A stretch of 18,690 bases of DNA from Planctomycetota bacterium. GTDB taxonomy: Bacteria; Planctomycetota; GCA-002687715. Positions 8,701 through 15,373 of the stretch are shown here, in pieces. The DNA lies in the NCBI GenBank assembly GCA_013213915.1, contig JABSRK010000026.1, positions 1 through 18,690 of the forward strand. The letters are read 5' to 3'. Made by a program: the position numbers and the translations under genes. The stretch's first letter is position 1, and each line of letters opens with the position of its first letter. A model generated the notes under the pieces. The model was not told the DNA's origin and made no database searches. It worked only from the letters and a program-made list of their open reading frames with translations.

Positions 8701-9457
8701 TCATGTCGTCTGCAGCGTGTGTGTTTCCGGCGACAATCGGGCCGCGCATGAGCAACAGGCCGACCGCTCCGAGGGGTGCGTCGGCGGCGGGCAGGTCGTC
8801 GGTGCTGTCGGTGATGCCGCATACGGGATGATAGAGACCGCATGCGGGCATGCACTCGGGCGCGTCGATGTGCGCCGTCCACGCACCGGGGGAGGACCCG
8901 TATCGGTCTGCCAGCCGCATGGCCAGGCTGCGCAGGTTAAGCGCCGTGGGATTGGACCAACGGACATACGCTTCGAGCAGCGTGCGCACATCGCCAGCCT
9001 CACTCGGGATGCGGTCGAGCAGCTGGGGGGCGACCTGCACGAGGTGTCGGAACACGTCCGTGAGGTCGTCGCTCTCTGGAAGATCCGGTACGAATTCCCG
9101 CAGCATGTCGAGTGTCGCGCCGCCGTCGAACCTCAGGCTTCCGATTCGTAGGTGACGCATCACCGGCCAGAGGCAGTTAATCACCAAGACCTGAGCATTC
9201 GGACGTGCGCGTTCGAGCAGACGTTCGACCCCTTCCGCCGCTAGACCCGTGAGCACGTGGCTCACGATGATCGCGTCGGCGGCGGCGATGGACGGTGCAA
9301 TCTGTCGCGCGTGTACCCGTAGCGCCGCTACCGGCCACCCGACGACCTCGATTACGCACCCTGGTGGCAGGGCCGCACCCGTCACTGCATCGCGGACAGC
9401 GTCAGGTCGGTCGGCCTCCTGGCACAGGAGCGCGAGACGGAAAGGCTGGGGGGTCAC
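5711..9457 (-). CDS. bchH: Magnesium chelatase large subunit H (BchH/ChlH type), full length
   Basis: This 1248-residue class I chelatase H subunit has the full length and order of BchH/ChlH. The H subunit binds the porphyrin and, with ATPase partners I and D, inserts Mg2+ into protoporphyrin IX. Residues 1-160 match the N-terminal DUF3479-like domain of ChlH. Residues 288-300 contain a VSMTGFPLVGG segment and 408-425 an FAFPPGKGAVGTAAYL segment. Residues 521-541 carry GVQPSFGFEGDPMRLLF, 567-578 the HLGTHGALEF motif, and 607-618 NNPSEGTIAKRR. Around 1075-1090 the sequence reads QNLDSSEVSLTDVDHYF, which is BchH/ChlH-like; CobN has a different sequence there. Start is GTG 9457, the only start before an in-frame stop, with no SD but a -10-like box 6 nt upstream. 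No bchI, bchD or other bch gene is in the window, so the true role (bacteriochlorophyll, cobaltochelatase substitute, other tetrapyrrole) is open. Confidence 0.9.
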   Translation of the reverse strand: MTPQPFRLALLCQEADRPDAVRDAVTGAALPPGCVIEVVGWPVAALRVHARQIAPSIAAADAIIVSHVLTGLAAEGVERLLERARPNAQVLVINCLWPVMRHLRIGSLRFDGGATLDMLREFVPDLPESDDLTDVFRHLVQVAPQLLDRIPSEAGDVRTLLEAYVRWSNPTALNLRSLAMRLADRYGSSPGAWTAHIDAPECMPACGLYHPVCGITDSTDDLPAADAPLGAVGLLLMRGPIVAGNTHAADDMIARIESRGFRVVPAFSESFDFREPVERWLDPSRVCALVSMTGFPLVGGHNGCEPDAVAAFLGSRGIPYLATCALMVQERSAWERSGLGLTPIEVAMQPAVFELEGAIEPIVVHTLAGGASATKEVIADRAERLVDRLTSWRCLQSTPNSEKRILLTLFAFPPGKGAVGTAAYLDVFRSAWNVLRRLRDEGYSVEIPDDPETLLAAIVEGEDKYAPVTSAGLATGERIDLATYERIAPDHARIEKMWGPAPGRLNSDGRDLIVHGVRLGNVFVGVQPSFGFEGDPMRLLFERGATPHHGFLAYYRWAEEVFGAHAVVHLGTHGALEFMPGKQAGLSSACWPDVLAGRLPNIYLYSVNNPSEGTIAKRRGNAVTIGHLTPPADRAGLYRELVTLAGLVDEYREEAAPTRRIQIAETLRELAADVHLDSDMPPWQGTDPDAWIGGISVALAEIEGRRIPIGLHVIGRTPERTEKIEVTAALACGDGEDEGLVPMVLRARGHDPAAVERDARARDPQAVHMVERAEDLVREVAEQIVDGNAEAAQRILENAGVSLNDAEPVLDVTARAAHALDHGDEITPLVDALAGRYIRPGPGGDPARHPGVLPVGRNLHALDPAAVPSPAAWRRGARAVDLLIERHRTRHGAPPRHVGLVLWGLDNIKTHGEGIAQALHLLGVRPRADSIGRMTRVDVVSLEELGRPRVDVTITASGIFRDIFGLHIDLLDRAVRLVADLDEAPADNPIRARVEALVAEGFDHEEAASRVFSNASGAYGTHIDHLVALSRWSERGELADSFARRKGFVFSGGEEGKEARGLLEALARDIDVTVQNLDSSEVSLTDVDHYFEYLGGLTALVEAQSGSQPPAVVLDATSGRLRLRDLEETVRLETRARLLNPRWYEGLLAHGYEGVEEIRKRLDYTFGFSATCDATDGWIYREAHEIFLQDTDIRERMRGANVHAYSQLVTRLAEAGDRGFWDPTGEERALLRQLTDATEDAIEGVASA

Positions 9458-9463
9458 GGACTG

Positions 9464-9469
9464 AGGCTA
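9464..9469 (-). promoter_or_regulatory. Candidate extended -10 (TGA-TAGCCT) for leaderless bchH
   Basis: On the minus strand TAGCCT, preceded by TGA (an extended -10 TGn), lies 6 nt before the GTG start at 9457. There is no Shine-Dalgarno. The in-frame TAG inside the box also shows translation cannot begin further upstream. Confidence 0.5.
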
Positions 9470-9551
9470 TCAACCGCAAGGTCCTCTATCCCACCCCACC
9501 ACCCTGAACCCCTGGGCGGGGGCGTTCCACGGTGTCGGCACGGAGGGACAT

Positions 9552-9569
9552 CCGCGGCCCGTTCCGCGG
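9552..9569 (-). terminator. Short GC hairpin after the MFS gene
   Basis: CCGCGG, a 6-nt loop and CCGCGG form a 6-bp stem 15 nt beyond the MFS stop codon. No T-run follows, so it may be a weak or Rho-assisted terminator, or only an mRNA-end structure. Alternatively MFS and bchH are partly co-transcribed across the 126-bp gap. Confidence 0.3.
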
Positions 9570-9583
9570 GCATCGCCACGTTT

Positions 9584-10888
9584 CTACGCCGCCCGCGTTG
9601 TCACGCGGGTGACCAGAATCAGGGGCAGGACCCCGAGAATCGCTGCGGCGATGTACGGCGCTCCGGCACCCAGCCCGAAGTACAGGAATGCGGCCAGAAA
9701 CGGCCCTCCTGCGCGGCCCAGGGCGCCGACCGATCGGTAGGAGCCCATCGCCAGGCCCTGCGCCGCGCTGCTGGTCCGCAGACTGACCATGGCGGACAGG
9801 GTGGGGCTGATGAACCCGACACCGACCGCCAGCAGGCTCAGGCCGAGCCACAACGACCACGCGCCCCAGCCCAGGCCAACTGCGGCGCACAGTGCGTAGG
9901 CCGGTATCAGGATCACCAGCCCTCGAATCGCGAGCGCCCGTTCCCCGGCCCGCTTGACCATGCGCCGGACCAGGCCTCCCTGCACTACCGCCGAGCAGAT
10001 CCCTAACCAGACCATGCACGCCGCCGACCACCCTGGCCCGTAGTTCAACTGGTCCGACAGCAGGAACACCAGGGTCCCCTCGAACCCGGCGAATCCGAGC
10101 ATGAACAACAGGTACGCGAGGTTCAGCGTCGGGATGTCCTGGCCCAGGTCGGCACGGAACAGGCGGAAGGGGTTCGCAGTCCGTGGCGTGCCCGTGCGAT
10201 CTCGCTGCTCAATTGGCAGGGTCTCACCGAAGCGACGCACGAGCCACACGGCATTCAGCACCGACAACGCGGCTGCCACTGCGGCTGGCACGGAGAAAGG
10301 ATTAAGAGACCAGGGTGCGCTCTGCGTGGGCTTGGGCACCCAATCGAAGGCGTAGAGCCCGCCCAACGCGGGGCCGATGATGAACCCCAGGCCGATGGCT
10401 GCACCCATCATGCCCATGGCGCGGGCACGGTCCTTGCTGCTCGAAAGATCCGCGATGGCCGCACTCGCGACACTGATGTTCCCCGACGCTAGCGCACACA
10501 CGATGCGGGACACGATGAACAACTCGAAGTTGCCCGAGAACATCCACACGACGTATCCAGCCAGGTTCATCGTGACGGTCATGAGCAGCACGGGGCGCCG
10601 CCCAACGCGGTCCGAGAGTCGACCCCAGAACGGTGTCACGACGAACTGTATGACCGAGTACAGGCCGGCGAGGACGCCACCGAACAGCGCTGCGTGGCGC
10701 CGTGGATCGTCGATGTCGAACGTCACGAACAGCCACCGATTCAGCCCGGCGAGCAAGCCGGCGCTCTCCTGGCCGTAGAACTCCAGCAGCCTGGCGAACA
10801 TCGGGAAGACGATGCTGAACCCCACGAGATCGAGGAACAGCACGAGGAGGACGCTGCCAGTGGATGAGCGGCGGGTGGGTGCAGGCAT
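9584..10888 (-). CDS. Major facilitator superfamily transporter (TetA/drug-efflux-like)
   Basis: This 434-residue inner-membrane transporter has about 12 hydrophobic segments. The first (residues 12-35, LFLDLVGFSIVFPMF-like) is typical of TetA-type proton-driven antiporters. Motif A, GRLSDRVGRR, is at residues 89-98 between helices 2 and 3, and a GPALGGLYAF-like motif C region ends helix 5. A longer than usual loop, residues 36-68, separates helices 1 and 2. The frame extends upstream to 11002, but those 38 residues are Arg-rich without conservation signals, so I start at ATG 10888. A TTG two codons earlier is possible, and a TAGCCT hexamer at 10900-10905 would give an almost leaderless mRNA. 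Substrate is unknown. It lies on the same strand 126 bp upstream of bchH; a functional link is not shown. It is not recognisably PucC/BchG-type. Confidence 0.85.
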   Translation of the reverse strand: MPAPTRRSSTGSVLLVLFLDLVGFSIVFPMFARLLEFYGQESAGLLAGLNRWLFVTFDIDDPRRHAALFGGVLAGLYSVIQFVVTPFWGRLSDRVGRRPVLLMTVTMNLAGYVVWMFSGNFELFIVSRIVCALASGNISVASAAIADLSSSKDRARAMGMMGAAIGLGFIIGPALGGLYAFDWVPKPTQSAPWSLNPFSVPAAVAAALSVLNAVWLVRRFGETLPIEQRDRTGTPRTANPFRLFRADLGQDIPTLNLAYLLFMLGFAGFEGTLVFLLSDQLNYGPGWSAACMVWLGICSAVVQGGLVRRMVKRAGERALAIRGLVILIPAYALCAAVGLGWGAWSLWLGLSLLAVGVGFISPTLSAMVSLRTSSAAQGLAMGSYRSVGALGRAGGPFLAAFLYFGLGAGAPYIAAAILGVLPLILVTRVTTRAA

Positions 10889-11065
10889 GCTCAAGAGGGA
10901 GGCTACTCGGGTTCGTTCACTTCCTCGGACCGGGGCATCGCATGAAGATACGTCAATGGCGCGGTGCGGCCGATGCGGGCGGCGTCGCGCGTATTCTGCC
11001 ATAAGACGCCTGTCGCTCCTTCACGGGTCGGGCCGGATGTCGGGACGACGCGGCGCCCGCGGTGC

Positions 11066-11071
11066 TAGAAT
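11066..11071 (+). promoter_or_regulatory. Candidate extended -10 (TGC-TAGAAT) for a leaderless methyltransferase mRNA
   Basis: TAGAAT preceded by TGC lies 6 nt before ATG 11078, placing the expected transcription start at the first base of the start codon. It supports the start that includes the lipoprotein signal peptide. Confidence 0.55.
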
Positions 11072-11077
11072 GAACCC

Positions 11078-11743
11078 ATGATGCGATTCGTACTCCTCCT
11101 CTTGATGACGTCATGCGCGACGACCGGGAGCGTCAAGCCGGGCATCAACGACTCGTTCCTGGCGCAGCATTCCGTTCAAGCGTGGCAAGGACGGTTCGAG
11201 GTTGAGAGCCGGGAGATCTGGACTGAGCGAGAGCACATCGTCGATGCCATCGGCGTGTTCCGCGGGGCCGACGTCGCGGATGTCGGCGCCGGGACGGGGT
11301 TCATCGCACGGATGCTCGCCGATCGCGTCGGCGCTCTCGGCCGCGTATACGCGGTCGATTTGATGGGGTATTTCGTCGCCCACATCCGCGACACGGCGCG
11401 CGCGAATGGGCGCAACAATCTCGTCGCTGTCCAGTGCACCGAGCGGTCGATCGCGCTTCCACAGCACTCGGTCGATGTCATCTTCACGTGCAACACGTAC
11501 CACCACTTCGAATACCCGGCGCAATCGCTCGCGTCGATCTGGAGTGCGTTGCGCCCCGGAGGACGGCTGGTCGTCGTCGATTTCATCCGCATCCCGGGCG
11601 TCTCCCGTCCGTTCGTGATTGGCCACGTTCGCGCTGGAGAAGAGGTGGTAACGCGTGAGATCGAGGAGGCCGGTTTCGAGAAGGTTGGCGAGAACCGGTT
11701 CTTGCAGGAGAACTACATCCTGCATTTCCGCAAGAAGATGTAG
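11078..11743 (+). CDS. Class I SAM-dependent methyltransferase with a lipoprotein signal peptide
   Basis: The protein has 221 residues. Residues 1-13 are a short hydrophobic leader ending in MTSC, a lipobox-like site with Cys13, followed by Ala-Thr-Thr-Gly, which suggests a membrane lipoprotein. From residue 46 it is a Rossmann-fold methyltransferase: SAM-binding motif I VADVGAGTGF at 66-75, acidic ribose-binding D94 at the end of strand 2, the NTYHHF segment at 139-144, and motif post-III LRPGGRLVVVDF at 158-169. This is the methyltransf_11/UbiE-like layout. The substrate is unknown. The candidate leaderless promoter fixes the start at 11078, so the leader is probably translated. Export is odd because SAM is cytosolic; the protein might stay anchored facing the cytoplasm, or be a degenerate or repurposed enzyme. 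It converges on the sirtuin gene with only 3 bp between stops. Confidence 0.85.
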   Translation: MMRFVLLLLMTSCATTGSVKPGINDSFLAQHSVQAWQGRFEVESREIWTEREHIVDAIGVFRGADVADVGAGTGFIARMLADRVGALGRVYAVDLMGYFVAHIRDTARANGRNNLVAVQCTERSIALPQHSVDVIFTCNTYHHFEYPAQSLASIWSALRPGGRLVVVDFIRIPGVSRPFVIGHVRAGEEVVTREIEEAGFEKVGENRFLQENYILHFRKKM

Positions 11744-11751
11744 TCGCTACA
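11739..11751. terminator. Tiny inverted repeat joining two facing stop codons
   Basis: TGTAG-tcg-CTACA places the TAG stop of the methyltransferase and the TAG stop of the sirtuin on opposite arms of a 5-bp perfect inverted repeat. It is short, so a termination role is only possible. The junction leaves no other room for a terminator. Confidence 0.25.
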
Positions 11752-12496
11752 GCGCAGCGACCAGGGCGGGCAAGATGACGTCAGCGTGTCCGGCCAGTCG
11801 GTAGCTGACGACATCCGATAGGGGCGTCTTCTCCGGGTTGATCTCGACTGTCGTGCCGCCCGCGAGGCGCGTCGCGTGGACGGGCTCGCAGATGTAGGGG
11901 AACATCGCTGTTGTCCCCACCGCGATCACGACCTCAGGAGGATCGTCGACCAGCTCCGCGTACAGCCGCAGGACCTTGTCCGTGGGCAACATCTCCTCGA
12001 ACAACACCACGTCCGGACGTAACACGCCCCCACATGCACACCGCGGCGACCCATCCAAGGTGGTCCATTCGGGTTCGTCGCCGATGACTCCGCAGGACTG
12101 ACAAATCGTCCGGCGCAGGTTCCCGTGGATATCGATGATGTTCTCGCTGCCGGCGGATTCGTGTAGACCATCGACGTTTTGCGTTAGCAGAACGAAACGT
12201 CGGGCCCGTCGCTCGAGCGCGACGATTGCGTTGTGACCTGCGTTCGGAGTTGCACGGTGCGCAGCCAGAGCGAGCTGCTTGATCGCGTGCCAGGTGCGGT
12301 CAGGGTCGTCGCGCAGGGTAGGTCCGGACAACGCTTCCACCGTGCGGTCGCCTTCCTCAGGGTCGTCGTATATCCCGCCCTTCCCGCGGTACGTCGGGAT
12401 GCCGGACGCGGCGGATATGCCTGCTCCGGTCACGACACCGATAGACGCTGCGGCACGCAGCACGTCCACGAGGGGCTCGCTGATCTCCATCGCCAT
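11747..12496 (-). CDS. cobB: NAD-dependent protein deacylase, SIR2 family (sirtuin)
   Basis: The 249-residue protein has the usual bacterial sirtuin length. Sirtuins remove acyl groups from lysines using NAD+, giving nicotinamide and O-acyl-ADP-ribose, in the cytosol. Motifs seen are GAGISAASGIPTYRG at 24-38 (NAD binding), TQNVDGLH at 105-112, catalytic His124 in HGN, a zinc site of Cys132-x2-Cys135 and Cys153-x-Cys155, VGTTAMFPY at 193-201, and VEIN at 217-220. The usual GIPDFR reads GIPTYR here. Class (deacetylase or desuccinylase) cannot be set by eye. Start is ATG 12496, with TAACCT 6 nt upstream and no SD; a second Met at residue 3 is possible. Divergent from the FIST gene across 89 bp. 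Confidence 0.92.
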   Translation of the reverse strand: MAMEISEPLVDVLRAAASIGVVTGAGISAASGIPTYRGKGGIYDDPEEGDRTVEALSGPTLRDDPDRTWHAIKQLALAAHRATPNAGHNAIVALERRARRFVLLTQNVDGLHESAGSENIIDIHGNLRRTICQSCGVIGDEPEWTTLDGSPRCACGGVLRPDVVLFEEMLPTDKVLRLYAELVDDPPEVVIAVGTTAMFPYICEPVHATRLAGGTTVEINPEKTPLSDVVSYRLAGHADVILPALVAAL

Positions 12497-12502
12497 GACC
12501 GC

Positions 12503-12508
12503 AGGTTA
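12503..12508 (-). promoter_or_regulatory. Candidate -10 (TAACCT) for a leaderless sirtuin mRNA
   Basis: TAACCT on the minus strand is 6 nt before ATG 12496. No purine-rich SD is present in this interval. Confidence 0.4.
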
Positions 12509-12573
12509 CCCCTGGGTGGCGGGAGAGTGTGCCCGCATCCCCATCTGCAGCGTGTCCGGAGCGTTCACGCTGA

Positions 12574-12579
12574 TAGGAT
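12574..12579 (+). promoter_or_regulatory. Candidate extended -10 (TGA-TAGGAT) for a leaderless FIST mRNA
   Basis: TAGGAT preceded by TGA lies 6 nt before GTG 12586, with the same geometry as the boxes before bchH and the methyltransferase. No SD is seen. Confidence 0.5.
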
Positions 12580-12585
12580 CGGGCC

Positions 12586-13743
12586 GTGCAGTTTGCCTCC
12601 GCCACTAGTTCATTGTCCGACGGACCGGATGCCATCCGTGATGTCCTCGACCAGGTCGGTTCGCACATGGGCGCCGATCGTGTCGATCTCGCGGTCGTGT
12701 TCACCTCCAACCACGACCTGGACCTGTGGAACGACCTGGGAGGCCGACTGCGCGCGGCGTTTCCGAGCGCTGTCACCATCGGCTGCACGGCGGAGGGGTG
12801 TATTGGGGATGGGCGCGAACTCGAGCGCCAGTCGTCAGTGTCTCTGATGATCGCGTCGCTGCCGGGCGTGGAGACCCATCCATTCCACCTGTCGCAGGAC
12901 GGGATTGAGGAGTCGGAGTGGACCAAGGACCTGCCGGGGAGCGACGTGAAGCCGGTTTATATCGCCCTCGGCGAGCCGTTCTCCATCGATATGCGACGGG
13001 TGCTGGCCGATCTCGAAGTGTCTCACTCCGGGCAACCCGTCCTGGGCGGAATGGCGAGCGCGGGTCACCGTCCGGGGCACAACCGGTTGTTGCTCGATGG
13101 CGTCGTCCACGAGGAAGGACTCGTCGGCCTCGCGTTGCACGGCGACCTCGAGGTGACGGCAGTGGTCTCGCAGGGATGCCGTCCGATCGGGCGCCCTTAC
13201 GTCGTGACGCAGGGTGAGGCCAACATCATCCGGCGCATGCGTAACCGCTCGGCCATGGACGTTCTGCAGGAGGTCGCGACGGGCCTCCCGTCGGAAGACC
13301 AGGATCTTCTCAAGCACGGGATCTTCATCGGCCGCGCGATCGACGAATACAAGCGCTCGTTGGGGCGCGGTGATTTCCTGATCAACGCCGTCGTCGACGC
13401 CGACAAGGACAGTGGAGCGCTTGCGATTGCGGGTGAAGCGAAGACCGGGACGACGGTCCAGTTTCACGTCCGTGACGCCGCGTCGGCCGACGAGGATCTC
13501 CGTGAGATGCTGGGGCCGTTGGCCGACGATGGGTACGCGGGGGCGCTGCTATTCTCGTGCAACGGTCGCGGAACGCGGATGTGGGATGCGCCGGGACACG
13601 ACGTCGGAGTTCTTCATCAGACAGTTGGCGCCCTGCCCGTCGCAGGTTGCTTTTGCGCGGGCGAGATCGGTCCGATCGGTGGGCGCAACTTCATACACGG
13701 CTACACGGCCGTCCTCTGCCTGTTTCGTTCGCCGCGTTCCTGA
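12586..13743 (+). CDS. Stand-alone FIST N/C domain protein
   Basis: The 385-residue protein has no signal peptide and no transmembrane segment. FIST domains are predicted sensory or ligand-binding modules, often fused to signalling outputs; here no output domain is attached. FIST_N features are FTSNHDL (39-45), TIGCTAEG (64-71), a PVLGGMASAG segment (151-160) and VVSQGCRPIGRP (193-204). The FIST_C features are ALLFSCNGRGTR (320-331), and GCFCAGEIGPIGGRNFIHGYTA (two joined motifs, 354-375). Cys-rich positions (C67, C72, C198, C325, C355, C357) are noteworthy. GTG 12586 is chosen because the -10 hexamer is 6 nt upstream and the stop-free frame before it lacks an SD. It is divergent from the sirtuin and converges on dinB. 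Ligand and partner are unknown. Confidence 0.88.
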   Translation: MQFASATSSLSDGPDAIRDVLDQVGSHMGADRVDLAVVFTSNHDLDLWNDLGGRLRAAFPSAVTIGCTAEGCIGDGRELERQSSVSLMIASLPGVETHPFHLSQDGIEESEWTKDLPGSDVKPVYIALGEPFSIDMRRVLADLEVSHSGQPVLGGMASAGHRPGHNRLLLDGVVHEEGLVGLALHGDLEVTAVVSQGCRPIGRPYVVTQGEANIIRRMRNRSAMDVLQEVATGLPSEDQDLLKHGIFIGRAIDEYKRSLGRGDFLINAVVDADKDSGALAIAGEAKTGTTVQFHVRDAASADEDLREMLGPLADDGYAGALLFSCNGRGTRMWDAPGHDVGVLHQTVGALPVAGCFCAGEIGPIGGRNFIHGYTAVLCLFRSPRS

Positions 13744-13780
13744 CCACGCCGCCGCCGGTGATCTGGCGTCGCGGTGGTCA
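13741..13780. terminator. Bidirectional hairpin containing both facing stop codons
   Basis: The whole 34-bp gap between the FIST and dinB genes plus both TGA stops folds as one hairpin. The outer arms TGACCAC (13741-13747) and GTGGTCA (13774-13780) pair perfectly. The inner arms add six more pairs with three mismatches around an 8-nt loop (13757-13764). It is symmetric and could act on transcripts from either side, but lacks T-runs. Confidence 0.5.
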
Positions 13781-14857
13781 GTCGAACGGCAGGTAGAGTT
13801 GTTGTTCCTCGCCCTCACCGACGAGGTTCGAAACACCGATTCCGAGCAGACGGATCGGGCGTTGACCGACCTCCGTGAGGCCTAGGAGTTCGAGTCCTTC
13901 GCGGAGTACGGCGTCGCGGGTTTGCACTGGCAGCTCGAGCGTGCGGCTGCGCGTTGCGATGGTGAAATCCGAGTATTTCACCTTGAGCGTCACGGTGCGC
14001 CCGCGCGTATCGGAGCGGAGGAGGCGGCCCTCCAGCGTCGTGACCAGCCTCTCGAGCTCGCTGACGACGTCTTCGCGGGAGGTGATATCCGTCGCGAACG
14101 TGTCTTCCACGCTCTGTGACTTGCGCACGCTGTCCACGCGGACGGGGCGCCGGTCGATGCCACGTGCGAGCTGGAAAAACCAATGCCCGGCCTTGCCGAA
14201 TTTCTCCGCCAGCTCGGTCTCGGTGTACCGAAGGAAGTCAGAGCAGACCTTGATGCCGTTCTCGTGGCAGTGTCGTTCGGTGACCCGGCCGATGCCGGGG
14301 ACCTTGCGCACAGGAAGGTCCTGCACGAAGACTTCGACGTCCTGAGGACGGATCACGAAGATCCCGTCTGGCTTGCGCATGTCCGACGCGACCTTAGCGA
14401 GGAACTTGTTGGGCGCGACGCCGGCGGATGCCGTCAGGTGCGTGGTTTCGAAAACCCGTCGCCGGATCTCTTCGGCGACCCGTGTCGCCGATGGTTCATC
14501 AAGCGTGTTCTGGGTCACGTCCAGGTAGGCCTCGTCGAGACTCAGGGGCTCGATGAGGTGGGTCACGGACAGGAAGATCTCTCGCACTTGCTTCGACACG
14601 GCGGTGTAGCGCGGGAAGTCGGGCGGCAGGAAGATGCCCTGCGGGCACTTGCGGTAGGCCTGCGACGAGGGCATGGCTGAGTGGATGCCGAACGTGCGCG
14701 CCTCGTATGACGCCGTGCACACGACGCCACGGCTGTCAGGTGGTCCACCGACGATGACGGGCTTACCACGGAGCTCCGGGCGATCACGCTGTTCGACGGC
14801 CGCGTAGAACGCGTCCATGTCGACGTGGATGATCTTCCGCGGCTTGTGAGACGCCAT
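13778..14857 (-). CDS. dinB: DNA polymerase IV, Y-family translesion polymerase
   Basis: The 359-residue protein matches DinB length. It copies past damaged bases with low fidelity, usually under stress or SOS control. The N-terminal HVDMDAFYAAVEQ (11-23) carries catalytic Asp13 and the steric-gate aromatic pair F17-Y18. SLDEAYLDVT (106-115) gives catalytic Asp108 and Glu109. KVPGIGRVTERHC (185-197) is the thumb helix-hairpin-helix. The little-finger domain follows from about 240. The last residues, QQLYLPF (352-358), fit a beta-clamp-binding peptide. The ATG is preceded by TATACT at 14865-14870 with a 7-nt spacer and no SD. I see no LexA box of known consensus in the 82-bp region shared with the ytxJ-like gene. 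Confidence 0.95.
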   Translation of the reverse strand: MASHKPRKIIHVDMDAFYAAVEQRDRPELRGKPVIVGGPPDSRGVVCTASYEARTFGIHSAMPSSQAYRKCPQGIFLPPDFPRYTAVSKQVREIFLSVTHLIEPLSLDEAYLDVTQNTLDEPSATRVAEEIRRRVFETTHLTASAGVAPNKFLAKVASDMRKPDGIFVIRPQDVEVFVQDLPVRKVPGIGRVTERHCHENGIKVCSDFLRYTETELAEKFGKAGHWFFQLARGIDRRPVRVDSVRKSQSVEDTFATDITSREDVVSELERLVTTLEGRLLRSDTRGRTVTLKVKYSDFTIATRSRTLELPVQTRDAVLREGLELLGLTEVGQRPIRLLGIGVSNLVGEGEEQQLYLPFD

Positions 14858-14864
14858 CGTCGCC

Positions 14865-14870
14865 AGTATA
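14865..14870 (-). promoter_or_regulatory. Candidate -10 (TATACT) for a leaderless dinB mRNA
   Basis: TATACT on the minus strand, close to the TATAAT consensus, lies 7 nt before ATG 14857. It is the best single -10 match among the leaderless-looking genes. No recognisable -35 is seen 16-18 nt upstream. Confidence 0.55.
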
Positions 14871-14939
14871 GGCTGGGTGGCGAGGGCGCCCGGTACGGCT
14901 GGGAGTGCCCGAGATTTGCGAAACCGAGGAGCCGAGAGG

Positions 14940-15296
14940 ATGCCTCACGATGAAATGACCCTGCCGGAAGACCCGGCGGCAGCGGTCCAGACGTTGATGG
15001 ATAGTTCGCGCCACGCGCCCGTGCTCGTCTTCAAGAAGAGCCCCATCTGTCCCGTGAGCACGATGGCGGAGGGCAACCTCATGTCCTGGCTCTCGATGCG
15101 AGAAGACGCGCCCCTCAAGGTTTGCGTGGTCGACGTCATCGCCGCCCGCGAACTCGCCCGTGGCCTCACCGGCGAACTGGGCATTCGCCACGAGTCTCCC
15201 CAAGCCCTGGTCTTTAAGAACGGCGAGTTCGTCTGGCACGATAGCCACGGCGGCTTGACCGAGGACGCGTTCTCCGCAGCGCTGGACGCTGACTGA
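14940..15296 (+). CDS. ytxJ: YtxJ-like (DUF2847) thioredoxin-fold protein
   Basis: This 118-residue cytosolic protein has the DUF2847/YtxJ pattern: strand VLVFKKSP followed by a single-Cys motif ICPVS (Cys37), a second strand KVCVVDVI, cis-Pro87 in HESPQALVFKNG, and the VWHDSHGGLT stretch near the C-terminus. YtxJ (BrxC) in Firmicutes is a monothiol thioredoxin-like protein linked to bacillithiol redox (de-bacillithiolation). Whether this organism makes bacillithiol is unknown, so the role here is inferred only as thiol-redox. ATG 14940 is supported by a GAGGAG Shine-Dalgarno 8 nt upstream; a second Met is at residue 6. It is divergent from dinB and converges on fabZ. Confidence 0.82.
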   Translation: MPHDEMTLPEDPAAAVQTLMDSSRHAPVLVFKKSPICPVSTMAEGNLMSWLSMREDAPLKVCVVDVIAARELARGLTGELGIRHESPQALVFKNGEFVWHDSHGGLTEDAFSAALDAD

Positions 15297-15355
15297 GACC
15301 TTCACTTAAGAGCAGGCGCAGGAGGGCGCACGGATCGCCGACTAGGTTGAAACAC

Positions 15356-15373
15356 GAGGAGTCGTCACTCCTC
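15356..15373 (-). terminator. Inverted repeat over the fabZ stop codon
   Basis: GAGGAGT (15356-15362), a 4-nt loop and ACTCCTC (15367-15373) make a perfect 7-bp stem overlapping the fabZ TGA. In the fabZ direction it is followed by GTGTTTC, a weakly T-rich stretch. It may serve convergent termination between fabZ and the ytxJ-like gene. Confidence 0.4.

Noticed and set aside
5711..9457. CobN (cobaltochelatase) identity
   Set aside because: The family is related, but the N-terminal domain and several signature segments follow BchH/ChlH. CobN remains possible only functionally.
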